Notes: a model not told the origin generated them from the letters alone. DNA of 64,000 nucleotides from Qipengyuania_B sp965214525 (GCA_965214525.1 OZ243959.1:2232001-2296000), one strand, 5' to 3'; numbered from the stretch's first letter, positions 17,130 to 25,300 are shown. Translations and numbers: made by a program.

Positions 17130-19067
17130 TTATCGGTTGTCTCCCACGGAGTAGCGCCAGAACTTCGCGGCCACGATCGCCCCGGTCAAACCGTTGTGAA
17201 ACCGCCGTGCGGCTCGCCTGTCGGAAGGAGGGGCATCGGGCCAATCGTCGAGCATCGCAAGCGCGGCATCGGTATCGATCAAGCGGTTAAGCGCCGGGTT
17301 TGCGGACATCGCGGCGAATTCCGACCGCAGCCGCGGCAAATCGCGCGTCATGCGGGCATGCCAATCGCTATTGTGGCGGCCATAGTCACGGTTACGGCGC
17401 TGCGCTTCGGGCATGCGGCCGAGCGCCATACGCCGAGCGAGCCAGCGCTGCTCCCCATCGCGCACGAACTGCTCGATCGGCAGGCCGGCGCAGAACTCGA
17501 TCAACGGGCGGTAGGCCGTGGCGTCGGCCAGTCTGATGCCATAGACCTGTTCGGCGGCGTGATGCGTCTCCGCCCCGATATCCGTCTGCCGCCACATGAA
17601 GCGCAGCCATTCCTCGCGGCTGCGAAACCATTCCTCCTGCCGCAGATCGCCCAGCGACCGGGCCAGCCTGTCCAGGCCCAGGGCTTCGCGCGCGGCAGGT
17701 CGCAACAGGCTGGTCTGCTCGTTGAGCGGGTTTTGCGGCCCATTGACCGCGGTGCGGAGGGCCCAGCGCAACGGTGCGGGCAGCAGGGGCAGGATGGATC
17801 GCGCGCTGAGGCGGCGCAGCATCGGGCGGGCATCGCCAGGATGATCGCGCGCCAATTGCCACAATTGCGACCATCGCCCGCTTTTGAGGAATTCGAGATA
17901 GGCCCAGCGGCCATCCTGGCTGAAACTGGTATTGCCCAGCCCCGCATCGAACAGCCAGTCGCAACCGTGCCGCGCCGCGGCAAGCGCAGGTCCATGCAGA
18001 TTGGCCGATATCGCCAGCGCCGGTCGGCCAGTATCTCCGGCAAGGAAATACCGGTCGACCAGTGCATCGAAAGGCCGATCCGCATTGTCGCAGAAATGCG
18101 CGTCAAGACGCCCGTGCATCTTGGCGAAGGCCTCGATCGCAGGGCGCTCGTCGGCAAATTCGCCCGGTGCGATGTCGAGCGCGGCATCGCCTTGTGGAAT
18201 GGCGGTGAAGGTCGGCAGGCGGCGGTCCGCTGGCAATTGGCGCAGCATCTCGTCCGCCACGATTCCGGAATCGAGGCCGCCCGATAACAGCAAGCCAGGG
18301 CGGTGCGCTGGTGCGAGGGTCGCGCCTACACTATTTGCCAGAAGGGCGTTAGCCTGCGCCAGATAGGCGTCGTCGTCGGCGCGTTCGACCATGGGAAGTG
18401 AAAGCGGATCGTACCAGCGGCGGATAACTGGCGGTCCGCCATTTGCGGGACAGGTGACGAAGGTGCCGTGGACGACCTGGTGCAGCCCCTGCCACCAATA
18501 GCCGCCATCGGGATTTTCGATGCCATACAATGTTTCCGCAAGCGTGGCCGGTTTCAACTGCTTGGGAAGGCCGGCTGCGAAGATCGCGCGGGGTATCGAA
18601 GCGATTACCCAGCTGTTCTGGTGGCGGGCGTAGAACAGCGAGTAACCGTTCCACGGCGACCGGGCCAGCCGCAGCGATCCATCGGGCAGGCGGCAGATCG
18701 CTGCATAGGCACCGATCAGGTGATCGTCGGCGTCGTCACCCCATCTGGCGACGCAGGATCCGTAGATGGCCGCATGGCTAGAGCCTGGCGACAGGCCAAG
18801 TGCCTGGCGCAAGGCTTCGGCGTTGTGCAATTGCCCCTCGAACAACGTGACCAGGCCGGTTTCATGCCTTGATGGGCTATCGCTGTTCCAGCCAGCGGGC
18901 AGATCGTGCGACATGGGGCGGGGGCCGGCAAGCTGGCTGAAGCAGGCTTCCTGACAGGAGGGCGGATGGTTCCAGTGACAGGCCTTAATGCCCGCGAACA
19001 GTCCCAGCGACCCGGCCATAGCCTGGCCTGCGGATGACGCCAAAGGACCAGCGATAGCGGCAATCAT
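17130..19067 (-). CDS. Asparagine synthetase-like enzyme of a RiPP cluster (lasso cyclase-type, 'C' protein)
   Basis: A 645-aa two-domain protein. The N-terminal region (about residues 20-230) resembles the glutamine amidotransferase class II fold of asparagine synthetase (SLGLFAGIKACHWN, then TLFEGQLHNAEAL, then WNGYSLFYARHQNSW). It lacks the Cys at position 2 needed for glutaminase action. The synthetase domain carries the ATP-PP-loop LLLSGGLDSGIVADEM near 258-272. In RiPP pathways such proteins adenylate a side-chain carboxylate and close an isopeptide bond. Directly upstream on the same strand are a 52-aa precursor (27-bp gap) and a PqqD-like recognition protein. No strong ribosome binding site is visible; a later ATG at 19019 is an alternative start. 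Confidence 0.85.
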   Translation of the reverse strand: MIAAIAGPLASSAGQAMAGSLGLFAGIKACHWNHPPSCQEACFSQLAGPRPMSHDLPAGWNSDSPSRHETGLVTLFEGQLHNAEALRQALGLSPGSSHAAIYGSCVARWGDDADDHLIGAYAAICRLPDGSLRLARSPWNGYSLFYARHQNSWVIASIPRAIFAAGLPKQLKPATLAETLYGIENPDGGYWWQGLHQVVHGTFVTCPANGGPPVIRRWYDPLSLPMVERADDDAYLAQANALLANSVGATLAPAHRPGLLLSGGLDSGIVADEMLRQLPADRRLPTFTAIPQGDAALDIAPGEFADERPAIEAFAKMHGRLDAHFCDNADRPFDALVDRYFLAGDTGRPALAISANLHGPALAAARHGCDWLFDAGLGNTSFSQDGRWAYLEFLKSGRWSQLWQLARDHPGDARPMLRRLSARSILPLLPAPLRWALRTAVNGPQNPLNEQTSLLRPAAREALGLDRLARSLGDLRQEEWFRSREEWLRFMWRQTDIGAETHHAAEQVYGIRLADATAYRPLIEFCAGLPIEQFVRDGEQRWLARRMALGRMPEAQRRNRDYGRHNSDWHARMTRDLPRLRSEFAAMSANPALNRLIDTDAALAMLDDWPDAPPSDRRAARRFHNGLTGAIVAAKFWRYSVGDNR

Positions 19068-19094
19068 CGGCCGGGCGAATCAATCAAGCGGGTT

Positions 19095-19253
19095 TCAGCT
19101 AAGGACGAGGCCCCGCCGGCCGTTACCCTGCAGCGATCCACCGCCCTGCTGCGCGATATCCTTGATGTCGCCCAACCGGCGCAACTCGGGTTTTTGCCAG
19201 ACCCGTCCGGGCTGAGGGTGATCGGATAGCGGCGAAGGGTCGAGCGGTGGCAT
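19095..19253 (-). CDS. Putative RiPP precursor peptide with lasso-type leader motif, 52 aa
   Basis: A 52-codon frame between the PqqD-like and synthetase-like genes. It begins MPPLDPSPLSDHPQPGR. Residues 19-28 are WQKPELRRLG, which fits the leader pattern Y-x2-P-x-L-x3-G bound by PqqD-type recognition domains (W replaces Y). Five residues later an Ala34 stands where lasso leaders have the conserved Thr. The tail after Gln36 is GGGSLQGNGRRGLVLS. That tail has no Asp or Glu, so a classical lasso macrolactam cannot form. The frame is the same as pqqD and starts 12 bases after its stop, consistent with coupling. It has no strong ribosome binding site of its own. Precursor identity is an inference from motif and position. 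Confidence 0.75.
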   Translation of the reverse strand: MPPLDPSPLSDHPQPGRVWQKPELRRLGDIKDIAQQGGGSLQGNGRRGLVLS

Positions 19254-19265
19254 GACAGTTGCGGG

Positions 19266-19556
19266 CTAGTGGATTTCCGGCGCGGATACAATCGGGCGGC
19301 GCTCCAACAAACCGGCGGACGATAACTCGCCCACGAATGCCGCGACATCCCGGGCGATCCGTTCCTCGCCTTCGTCATACTCCATAGCCACTGCCCTCGC
19401 GATAGCCTGCTCGTCACGCTCCCCGTCGATGGCGTTCCAGATGGCGAGGGCCGTTCCGCAGAGCGAGAACAGCTGGCCGCTATCGCCGGCAAGCATTACG
19501 AGCTCGTCATCGATCATGGTCGCCAGCAGACCGGCCTTGGGTTTTTGCCAAATCAT
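19266..19556 (-). CDS. PqqD-like RiPP recognition element protein ('B1' type)
   Basis: A 96-aa winged-helix protein of PqqD size and pattern. It starts MIWQKPKAGLLATMIDDELV and contains LAGDSGQLFSLCGTALAIWN (the strand-helix region of PqqD folds). A helix follows (DEQAIARAVAMEYDEGEERI) and then FVGELSSAGLLE, the typical end. Such proteins bind precursor leaders and present them to the modifying enzyme. It is first of three minus-strand genes and diverges from rpe. The ATG at 19556 is the best fit to the family; in-frame codons continue upstream to 19694 but do not look like PqqD. Confidence 0.85.
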   Translation of the reverse strand: MIWQKPKAGLLATMIDDELVMLAGDSGQLFSLCGTALAIWNAIDGERDEQAIARAVAMEYDEGEERIARDVAAFVGELSSAGLLERRPIVSAPEIH

Positions 19557-19563
19557 GTCCGTT

Positions 19564-19608
19564 TCAGCCTTGGGTTTGGTCGGGTTTGCCCAATATGGAC
19601 CTCCTTTT
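19564..19608 (-). promoter_or_regulatory. Very strong Shine-Dalgarno with a nine-residue TTG mini-ORF ahead of the PqqD-like gene
   Basis: On the minus strand AAAAGGAGGT (19608-19599) is an almost perfect anti-16S match. Six bases after GGAGG comes TTG, which opens a frame of nine codons (MGKPDQTQG) ending in TGA at 19564, 8 bases before the PqqD-like ATG. The PqqD-like ATG itself lies about 43 bases from this site, too far to use it directly. A short leader whose translation re-initiates at pqqD is one reading; a start-site artefact is another. The segment AAACCCAAGGC occurs twice (about 24 bases apart) around this point. Confidence 0.4.
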
Positions 19609-19717
19609 ACAGTCGGTTTGGCCTGAAGCGGTGTGGAAAAGCAACCTTGCGCGCTTGGCCCGTCTCCAACAACCCCTCTATACGCAGGCGACACGCGCCC
19701 CCCGCGACAGGTTCTTC

Positions 19718-20380
19718 ATGCCCGCTCCGTTGATTGCCCCTTCCATCCTTTCAGCCGATTTCGCGCGGTTGGGGGAAGAGGTGCGCGCGATCGATACGGC
19801 GGGAGCGGATTGGATCCATGTCGATGTCATGGACGGGCATTACGTCCCCAATATCACTATCGGTCCGGCCGTGGTGAAGGCCTTACGGCCGCATACCGCC
19901 AAGCCGCTGGATGTCCATCTGATGATCGCGCCGGTCGATCCCTTTCTCGAAGCGTTCGCCGACGCCGGCGCCGACATCATCACGATCCATCCCGAAGCCG
20001 GCCCGCATGTGCATCGCACCGTGCAGGCCATCAAGGCCCTTGGCAAGAAGGCCGGCGTCTCCCTCAACCCCGGAACGCCAGCGAAGATGCTCGATTATCT
20101 CATCGACGAGATCGATCTGGTGCTGGTTATGAGCGTAAATCCCGGGTTTGGCGGACAGAGTTTCCTGCATTCGCAACTGGCGAAGATCGAAGCTGTGCGG
20201 CGGATGATCGACAAAAGCGGGCGCGATGTGCAATTGGAAGTGGATGGCGGGGTCAACGCACAAACGGCTGGGTCGTGCGTTGCAGCGGGGGCAGACGTGC
20301 TGGTAGCCGGGTCTGCGGTGTTTGCCGGCGATAGCGCCAATTACGCCGCGAACATCCGTCGATTGAGAGGTTCGGCTTGA
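19718..20380 (+). CDS. rpe: Ribulose-phosphate 3-epimerase
   Basis: A 220-aa TIM-barrel epimerase. IAPSILSADFARLGEE is the N-terminal signature, followed by WIHVDVMDGHYVPNIT (catalytic Asp and metal ligands), LDVHLMI and the late MSVNPGFGGQSF and VDGGVN motifs. It interconverts ribulose-5-phosphate and xylulose-5-phosphate in the pentose phosphate pathway. The ATG at 19718 gives the normal length; upstream in-frame codons are not conserved in the family. Its stop overlaps the TTG start of the next gene. Confidence 0.95.
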   Translation: MPAPLIAPSILSADFARLGEEVRAIDTAGADWIHVDVMDGHYVPNITIGPAVVKALRPHTAKPLDVHLMIAPVDPFLEAFADAGADIITIHPEAGPHVHRTVQAIKALGKKAGVSLNPGTPAKMLDYLIDEIDLVLVMSVNPGFGGQSFLHSQLAKIEAVRRMIDKSGRDVQLEVDGGVNAQTAGSCVAAGADVLVAGSAVFAGDSANYAANIRRLRGSA

Positions 20381-22287
20381 CCAAGGAAACGCAAATCCTC
20401 CGTAAGCTGAAAGCACCGTCGCATCGTGCGACGCAACGGGCGTTACCTCTCGATCCGCAGCGTGCCGAACCGACCGCGTTGCCGTCCGAGGCCTTTGCGA
20501 TTGATCTCCCGTCGGAAGGTCCGGCGCTGGACGATACCGCTGCCGGCCCTGATCAGGAACCGTTGGAGGCAGGTCGGTCGTTGACCGTCGCCGATATCTC
20601 CGGCCCTGCCGCGGGTGCGATGGAAACCATGATCCGCTGGGCCTACCGGATCGGGGTGCCCGGCACGTTGCTCTCCTCGCCCCTGTCGTCGCGCGCATCG
20701 TCTCGGCTGCTCGGGGCCGTTGCGAGCCCATTGCCCGGCGACCAGGTTGCCGGAACCGCCTTTCGCGCCGGTCACTTGCTGGTGAACGGGCTGAAGGCGC
20801 CGCTGGACCAGCTCGATGTCGGGCCCAATGCCAGGCTGACGCCGCCGTTCACTCAGGTCGTGCACGGGTTCGAATGGCTTCGCGATCTTTCGAGCAGCGC
20901 GCCTCGCGAACAGGCTGCGCCCGGCGCCCGCGCACAATTCGATCGCTGGGTCGCTGCCAACCGTGCGCCGGGCAAGGGCCCGGCCTGGACGGTCGAAAAT
21001 GCCGGTCGGCGATTGCTGAACTGGTTGGTTCACTTGTCGCTGCTGGCAGGAGATGGCGCAGTCCAGCGTGACGTATTTCTGGAACAGGTTGGCCTGACGG
21101 CGCGCTGGCTCGACCGGCACGTGCGTTCGGCCGACGACAAACATGGCGAAGTCGTTGGGTGGGCCGCAATTGTGGCTACGGGGCTGCTATTGTCGGATGG
21201 CCGGGCACGGCGCATTTATGGCGAGGCGGGTTTGTTCCAGGCGCTTGGCGAACTGGTAAGCGATGATGGCGGCGTGCTTTCGCGCAGTCCGCTCGATCAA
21301 ATGGATGCCCTAGCTATCCTGATCGATCTGAAAGCCTGCTACGAGGCGGTGAGCGAACAGGTTCCCGCAGTTCTCGACACGATGCTCGCGCTGCTGGTGC
21401 CGCCGCTCCTGACGTTGCGACATGGCGATGGCGGGCTTGGCAGCTGGCAGGGGGCAGGCGCTTGCCGGGCTGAGCAGGTGGATGCACTGTTGACCGCGTC
21501 GGGCGTTCGCGCGCGCCCGGGCAAGGACATGCGCGAATGGGGGTATCAGCGGATATCGGCACGAGGCGCGGTGCTGCAATTCGATGCCGCTCCGCCCCCC
21601 AAGGCACGCCATGCCCGCGCTGGTTGCGCCAGCACGCTGGCATTCGAACTCTCCTGTGGCGAACAGCGCCTGATCGTGAATTGCGGCGGGGCCGTGCTGG
21701 CCGGCGGGGTCACGCCGATCCGCATCGAACAGGGGTTGCGGGCGACCGCCGCACATTCCACCCTGGTGCTCGATGATGTGAATTCGACCGCGATCGAGAT
21801 CAAGGGGCGGATCGGCAAGGGCGTGGACGCGGTCGAGGTGGCCCGCGCCACGGTGCAGCAGGGTCCGCGCAAGGGCACGCGGGTGGAAGCCTCGCATGAT
21901 GGTTATGCCGCGCGCTTCGGGTTGCTGCATCGCCGCATCCTGTTGCTGCGTGACGATGGCGAGGAATTGCGGGGCGAGGATGTGCTGGTGCCGGTCGGCC
22001 GCCGGGGCAAGCGGGGCAAGATCGGTTTCGCCATCCGCTTTCACCTTGGCGTAGGGGTCGATGTCGAACTGTCGGACGACCGGCGCGGAGCCGGGCTGGT
22101 CCTGCCCGATGGCAATTATTGGCAATTTCGCTGCGGCGGCGACGATGGGGACCGTATCCTCGAACTTGAAGAAAGCTTGTGGATCGACGGCGGCGGACGA
22201 CCGCACGCGACACAGCAGCTGGTCGTCAGCGGACTGACCTCTCGCGGAGGGGGTCAGTTCCCCTGGTTGCTGAAAAAGATGGGTTAG
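20377..22287 (+). CDS. Heparinase II/III-like protein
   Basis: A 636-aa protein. An N-terminal low-complexity tail (about 60 residues) leads to an alpha-helical alginate-lyase-like region (LLNGLKAPLDQLDVGPNARL and GRRLLNWLVHLSLLAGDGA). A C-terminal beta-sandwich holds WGYQRISARGAVLQFDAAPP, HSTLVLDDVNST and EASHDGYAARFGLLHRR, hallmarks of heparinase II/III folds. No signal peptide is visible. Such genes sit next to rpe and purH in related genomes, often with no assigned substrate. The start is TTG at 20377 (TTGA overlap with rpe); purH follows after 5 bp. Confidence 0.85.
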   Translation: MTKETQILRKLKAPSHRATQRALPLDPQRAEPTALPSEAFAIDLPSEGPALDDTAAGPDQEPLEAGRSLTVADISGPAAGAMETMIRWAYRIGVPGTLLSSPLSSRASSRLLGAVASPLPGDQVAGTAFRAGHLLVNGLKAPLDQLDVGPNARLTPPFTQVVHGFEWLRDLSSSAPREQAAPGARAQFDRWVAANRAPGKGPAWTVENAGRRLLNWLVHLSLLAGDGAVQRDVFLEQVGLTARWLDRHVRSADDKHGEVVGWAAIVATGLLLSDGRARRIYGEAGLFQALGELVSDDGGVLSRSPLDQMDALAILIDLKACYEAVSEQVPAVLDTMLALLVPPLLTLRHGDGGLGSWQGAGACRAEQVDALLTASGVRARPGKDMREWGYQRISARGAVLQFDAAPPPKARHARAGCASTLAFELSCGEQRLIVNCGGAVLAGGVTPIRIEQGLRATAAHSTLVLDDVNSTAIEIKGRIGKGVDAVEVARATVQQGPRKGTRVEASHDGYAARFGLLHRRILLLRDDGEELRGEDVLVPVGRRGKRGKIGFAIRFHLGVGVDVELSDDRRGAGLVLPDGNYWQFRCGGDDGDRILELEESLWIDGGGRPHATQQLVVSGLTSRGGGQFPWLLKKMG

Positions 22288-22292
22288 CTTGC

Positions 22293-23879
22293 ATGACCGA
22301 TGTGACGATCAGGCGGGCGCTGCTGTCGGTGTCCGACAAGGTCGGTTTGGCGGAACTTGGGCGGGCCTTGGCCGAGCGCGGCGTCGAACTGGTATCGACA
22401 GGTGGCACGGCCAGCGCCTTGCGCGACGCCGGGCTGGAGGTGCGTGACGTAGCGGATCTTACCGGCTTTCCCGAGATGATGGATGGGCGTGTGAAGACTC
22501 TGCACCCAATGGTGCACGGGGGCCTGCTGGCGGTGCGCGAGGATCGCGCGCACATCGCTGCAATGCAGGAGCACGGCATCGAGGCGATCGATCTGGTGGT
22601 GGTGAACCTCTACCCGTTCGAGCAGACGGTGGCGAGCGGTGCGAATCGTGCGACCATTATCGAGAATGTGGATATTGGCGGGCCGGCGATGATCCGTTCG
22701 GCGGCAAAGAACCATGCCTACGTAACGGTACTGACCAATCCTGCGGATTACGATGAACTGCTTCACGAATTGGGCGATGGTGCGGCCACGAATGCTGCCT
22801 TCCGCAAGCGCATGGCGGCAAAGGCCTTTGCCGCGACGGCCGCGTATGACGCAGCGATCGGCCAGTGGTTCGCCGATGCGGACGAGCAGCACAAGTTTCC
22901 GCAGCAGGTCAGTATGACGCGTGTGCTCGCCGGACCGCTGCGTTATGGCGAGAACCCGCACCAGGACGCCGCCTTGTATCTACCGGCTGGCCCCCATGTG
23001 CAGGGTCTACCCCAAGCCAGGCAGGTGCAGGGGAAGGAACTCAGTTACAACAATTACAATGACGCCAATGCGGCGCTGGAACTGGTGGCGGAGTTTCGCG
23101 ATGGTCCGCCGACCGTCGTGATCGTCAAACACGCCAATCCTTGCGGCGTTGCCAGTGCGGATACCCTGGCCGAGGCATGGGAACGCGCACTGCAATGCGA
23201 TAGTGTATCGGCTTTCGGCGGCATCGTCGCCGTGAACCGGCCGCTGGATGCTCAAACTGCCGAAGCGATCTGCCGACTCTTTACCGAAGTCGTCGTTGCG
23301 CCGGGAGCGGACGATGCGGCACTTGGCATGTTCGCGAAAAAGAAGAACTTGCGCCTTTTGCTGACAGAAGGCTTGCCTGATCCACGTCGCACAGGACAGA
23401 CGCTGGCGATCATCGCCGGCGGATTGCTGGTGCAGGATCGCGACAACGGCGCGATAACGCGGAAATCCTTGAATGTCGTGACGAAACGCGCGCCGACGGA
23501 TCGCGAACTTGACGATTGCCTGTTCGCCTGGACGGTGGCGCGACATGTCAAATCCAACGCCATCGTCTATGCGAAGGACGGCGCGACAGCAGGGATTGGC
23601 GCCGGACAGATGAACCGGCGCGATTCGAGCCGCGTGGCCGCGTTGAAGGCGGCCGAGGCCGCGCAAACCTACGGCTGGGCAGAGCCGCGAACGGTCGGCA
23701 GCGCAGTGGCATCGGACGCGTTCTTCCCCTTCGCCGATGGTCTCCTCGCCGCGGCAGAAGCGGGGGCAACCGCGGTGATCCAGCCAGGCGGGTCGATCCG
23801 CGATGAGGAAGTCATCGCCGCTGCTGACGAGCGCGATCTGGCAATGGTCTTTACCGGAATGCGCCACTTCCGCCATTGA
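22293..23879 (+). CDS. purH: Bifunctional AICAR formyltransferase / IMP cyclohydrolase
   Basis: A 528-aa protein of exactly the usual length. The N-terminal IMP cyclohydrolase domain begins IRRALLSVSDKVGLAELGRA and contains LVSTGGTASALRD and GRVKTLHPMVHGGLLAVR. The C-terminal transformylase has ELSYNNYNDANAALELV, VIVKHANPCGVA (catalytic Lys-His) and the late DAFFPFADGLLAAAEAG stretch. It performs the last two steps of IMP synthesis. The ATG at 22293 sits 5 bp after the heparinase-like gene, so the two are likely co-transcribed. Confidence 0.96.
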   Translation: MTDVTIRRALLSVSDKVGLAELGRALAERGVELVSTGGTASALRDAGLEVRDVADLTGFPEMMDGRVKTLHPMVHGGLLAVREDRAHIAAMQEHGIEAIDLVVVNLYPFEQTVASGANRATIIENVDIGGPAMIRSAAKNHAYVTVLTNPADYDELLHELGDGAATNAAFRKRMAAKAFAATAAYDAAIGQWFADADEQHKFPQQVSMTRVLAGPLRYGENPHQDAALYLPAGPHVQGLPQARQVQGKELSYNNYNDANAALELVAEFRDGPPTVVIVKHANPCGVASADTLAEAWERALQCDSVSAFGGIVAVNRPLDAQTAEAICRLFTEVVVAPGADDAALGMFAKKKNLRLLLTEGLPDPRRTGQTLAIIAGGLLVQDRDNGAITRKSLNVVTKRAPTDRELDDCLFAWTVARHVKSNAIVYAKDGATAGIGAGQMNRRDSSRVAALKAAEAAQTYGWAEPRTVGSAVASDAFFPFADGLLAAAEAGATAVIQPGGSIRDEEVIAAADERDLAMVFTGMRHFRH

Positions 23880-23927
23880 GCAGAGCAAAGGTTGTCTACC
23901 TGAACGACAAGAAACCGTCACATTAAG

Positions 23928-23941
23928 GCGGTTGCAACCGC
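23928..23941. promoter_or_regulatory. Perfect 14-bp palindrome between purH and the msrA operon
   Basis: GCGGTTGCAACCGC reads the same on both strands and lies 46 bases upstream of the 45-aa gene that is coupled to msrA. It could be an operator for that pair or the base of a short hairpin. There is no U-tract, so it is not an intrinsic terminator. Confidence 0.35.
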
Positions 23942-23986
23942 ATGCGTCCTATCCATCTTGAAAGCATCCCAAGAAAGATAAGCGCC

Positions 23987-24124
23987 ATGAATTTCCTGAA
24001 ATCCGACCTGTTCCATAACCTTGCCATCGGTTTTGCCGTCGGCGGTTTCGTTGCCGTGCTCGCGGGCGGGCCGGAAATGTGGGGGACGATCGCGCCCGAC
24101 GCGGTGCTGGCGTTCATCCGATGA
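23987..24124 (+). CDS. Small single-pass membrane protein, 45 aa
   Basis: A short gene encoding MNFLKSDLFHNLAIGFAVGG and ending AVLAFIR. One membrane segment (LAIGFAVGGFVAVLAGG) is flanked by a short charged N-terminus. AAGAAAG lies about 10 bases upstream of the ATG. Its stop overlaps the msrA start (ATGA at 24121), which supports it being real and co-translated. No family is recognised. Confidence 0.65.
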   Translation: MNFLKSDLFHNLAIGFAVGGFVAVLAGGPEMWGTIAPDAVLAFIR

Positions 24125-24795
24125 AGCGCGCTATCCTGACTTTCGCTCCCCTCGCCTTGATTGCCGGGGGCTGTTCACAGGCGGCAGCTTCCGAAAGCAT
24201 CGTTGCGGCACCTGTGGCGGCGGTGAAGGCGAACGAGGGCAAGGGACTGAAGACGGCTATCTTCGCCGGCGGCTGTTTCTGGGGTGTCGAGGCGGTCTTC
24301 AGCCATGTCAAAGGCGTGAGCAGCGCCGTCAGCGGATATCATGGCGGCACCAAACGCCATGCCAGCTACGACTTGGTCTCGGCGGGCATCACCGATCACG
24401 TCGAAGCGGTGAAGATCACCTACGACCCGTCGGTGGTGCGGTATGACCAATTGCTGCAGGTGTTCTTTTCGGTAGTCGCCGACCCCACACTTAAAAACCG
24501 GCAGGGCCCGGATCGCGGCGCGCACTACAATGCCGAGATCGTTCCGCTGTCGGCGGCGCAATCGAGCACCGCCAAAGCCTATCTTGCCCAGATGGCCCGC
24601 TCAGGAAAATGGGATAAGCCGATCGTGACCGAAATCGTATCGGCGCGCACGTTCTACCCAGCCGAGGACTATCACCAGGATTTTGCGGCCAAGAACCCGC
24701 AGCACGGCTACATCAAGCAGTGGGACGCACCCAAGGTGACAGGGCTGAAGAAACTTTACCCAACCATGTATCGGGCCAAGTTTCAGCGCAACTGA
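24121..24795 (+). CDS. msrA: Peptide methionine sulfoxide reductase A, exported lipoprotein form
   Basis: A 224-aa protein. A lipoprotein signal (FAPLALIAGGC, lipidated Cys18) precedes a linker and the MsrA domain: AIFAGGCFWGVEAVF with the catalytic Cys near 52, then SGYHGGTKRHASYDLV, GITDHVEAVKITYDPS and FYPAEDYHQDF. It reduces the S-epimer of methionine sulfoxide in periplasmic proteins. Most bacterial MsrA is cytoplasmic, so the lipobox is notable. An exported MsrB is at 40181-40675. It is coupled to the small membrane protein upstream. Confidence 0.94.
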   Translation: MKRAILTFAPLALIAGGCSQAAASESIVAAPVAAVKANEGKGLKTAIFAGGCFWGVEAVFSHVKGVSSAVSGYHGGTKRHASYDLVSAGITDHVEAVKITYDPSVVRYDQLLQVFFSVVADPTLKNRQGPDRGAHYNAEIVPLSAAQSSTAKAYLAQMARSGKWDKPIVTEIVSARTFYPAEDYHQDFAAKNPQHGYIKQWDAPKVTGLKKLYPTMYRAKFQRN

Positions 24796-24838
24796 CGCGA
24801 CCTTGCGCAAGCGTGGGCAGCGGCATATCTGTTCGCGC

Positions 24839-25300
24839 ATGGCAAGCAAGGCGCATCAGGAACATACCGGAGCCGACCTTACCGCTGCGGCGCGCGCTGC
24901 GTTGACGGCAGCGGGCGAGCAATGGACCGGTATGCGCGCCGCCGTGTTCGAGGAACTGGCCCGGCACGAACGGCCCGCCTCCGCGTACGATATCGCCGAT
25001 AATCTGTCGCGATCGCGTGGCAAGCGCGTCGCCCCCAACAGCGTTTATCGCATCCTCGACCTGTTCGTGCGCACCAACCTTGCCAATCGCATTGAAAGCG
25101 CCAATGCCTATCTCGTCAACACCCACCCGGGGTGCCGCCACGATTGCATCTTCCTCATCTGTGATGATTGCGGAACGGCAAGCCATTTCGATGACGATGG
25201 ATTGACCGGTGCGTTGGGCAATAGCGGGCGCGACGCGGGGTTCACGCATGTTCGCCCGATCGTGGAGTTACGTGGGCTTTGCGCACAATGCGCCGTCTGA
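24839..25300 (+). CDS. Fur-family metal-responsive regulator (Zur-like)
   Basis: A 153-aa protein. A winged-helix DNA-binding domain (about residues 25-90) has RPASAYDIADNLSRS and the NSVYRILDLFVRTNLANRIE recognition region. The dimerisation half contains CRHDCIFLICDDCGTASHFDDD and a C-terminal CAQC, the two CxxC pairs of a structural zinc site found in Zur and Fur proteins. Which metal it senses is not certain; the short His-rich segment fits Zur better than Fur. It is transcribed towards dxs (55-bp gap). Confidence 0.85.
   Translation: MASKAHQEHTGADLTAAARAALTAAGEQWTGMRAAVFEELARHERPASAYDIADNLSRSRGKRVAPNSVYRILDLFVRTNLANRIESANAYLVNTHPGCRHDCIFLICDDCGTASHFDDDGLTGALGNSGRDAGFTHVRPIVELRGLCAQCAV

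Noticed and set aside
17130..19556. Calling the cluster a standard lasso peptide locus
   Set aside because: The leader and enzymes resemble it, but the core has no acidic residue and no B2 protease is present, so the standard product is not supported.
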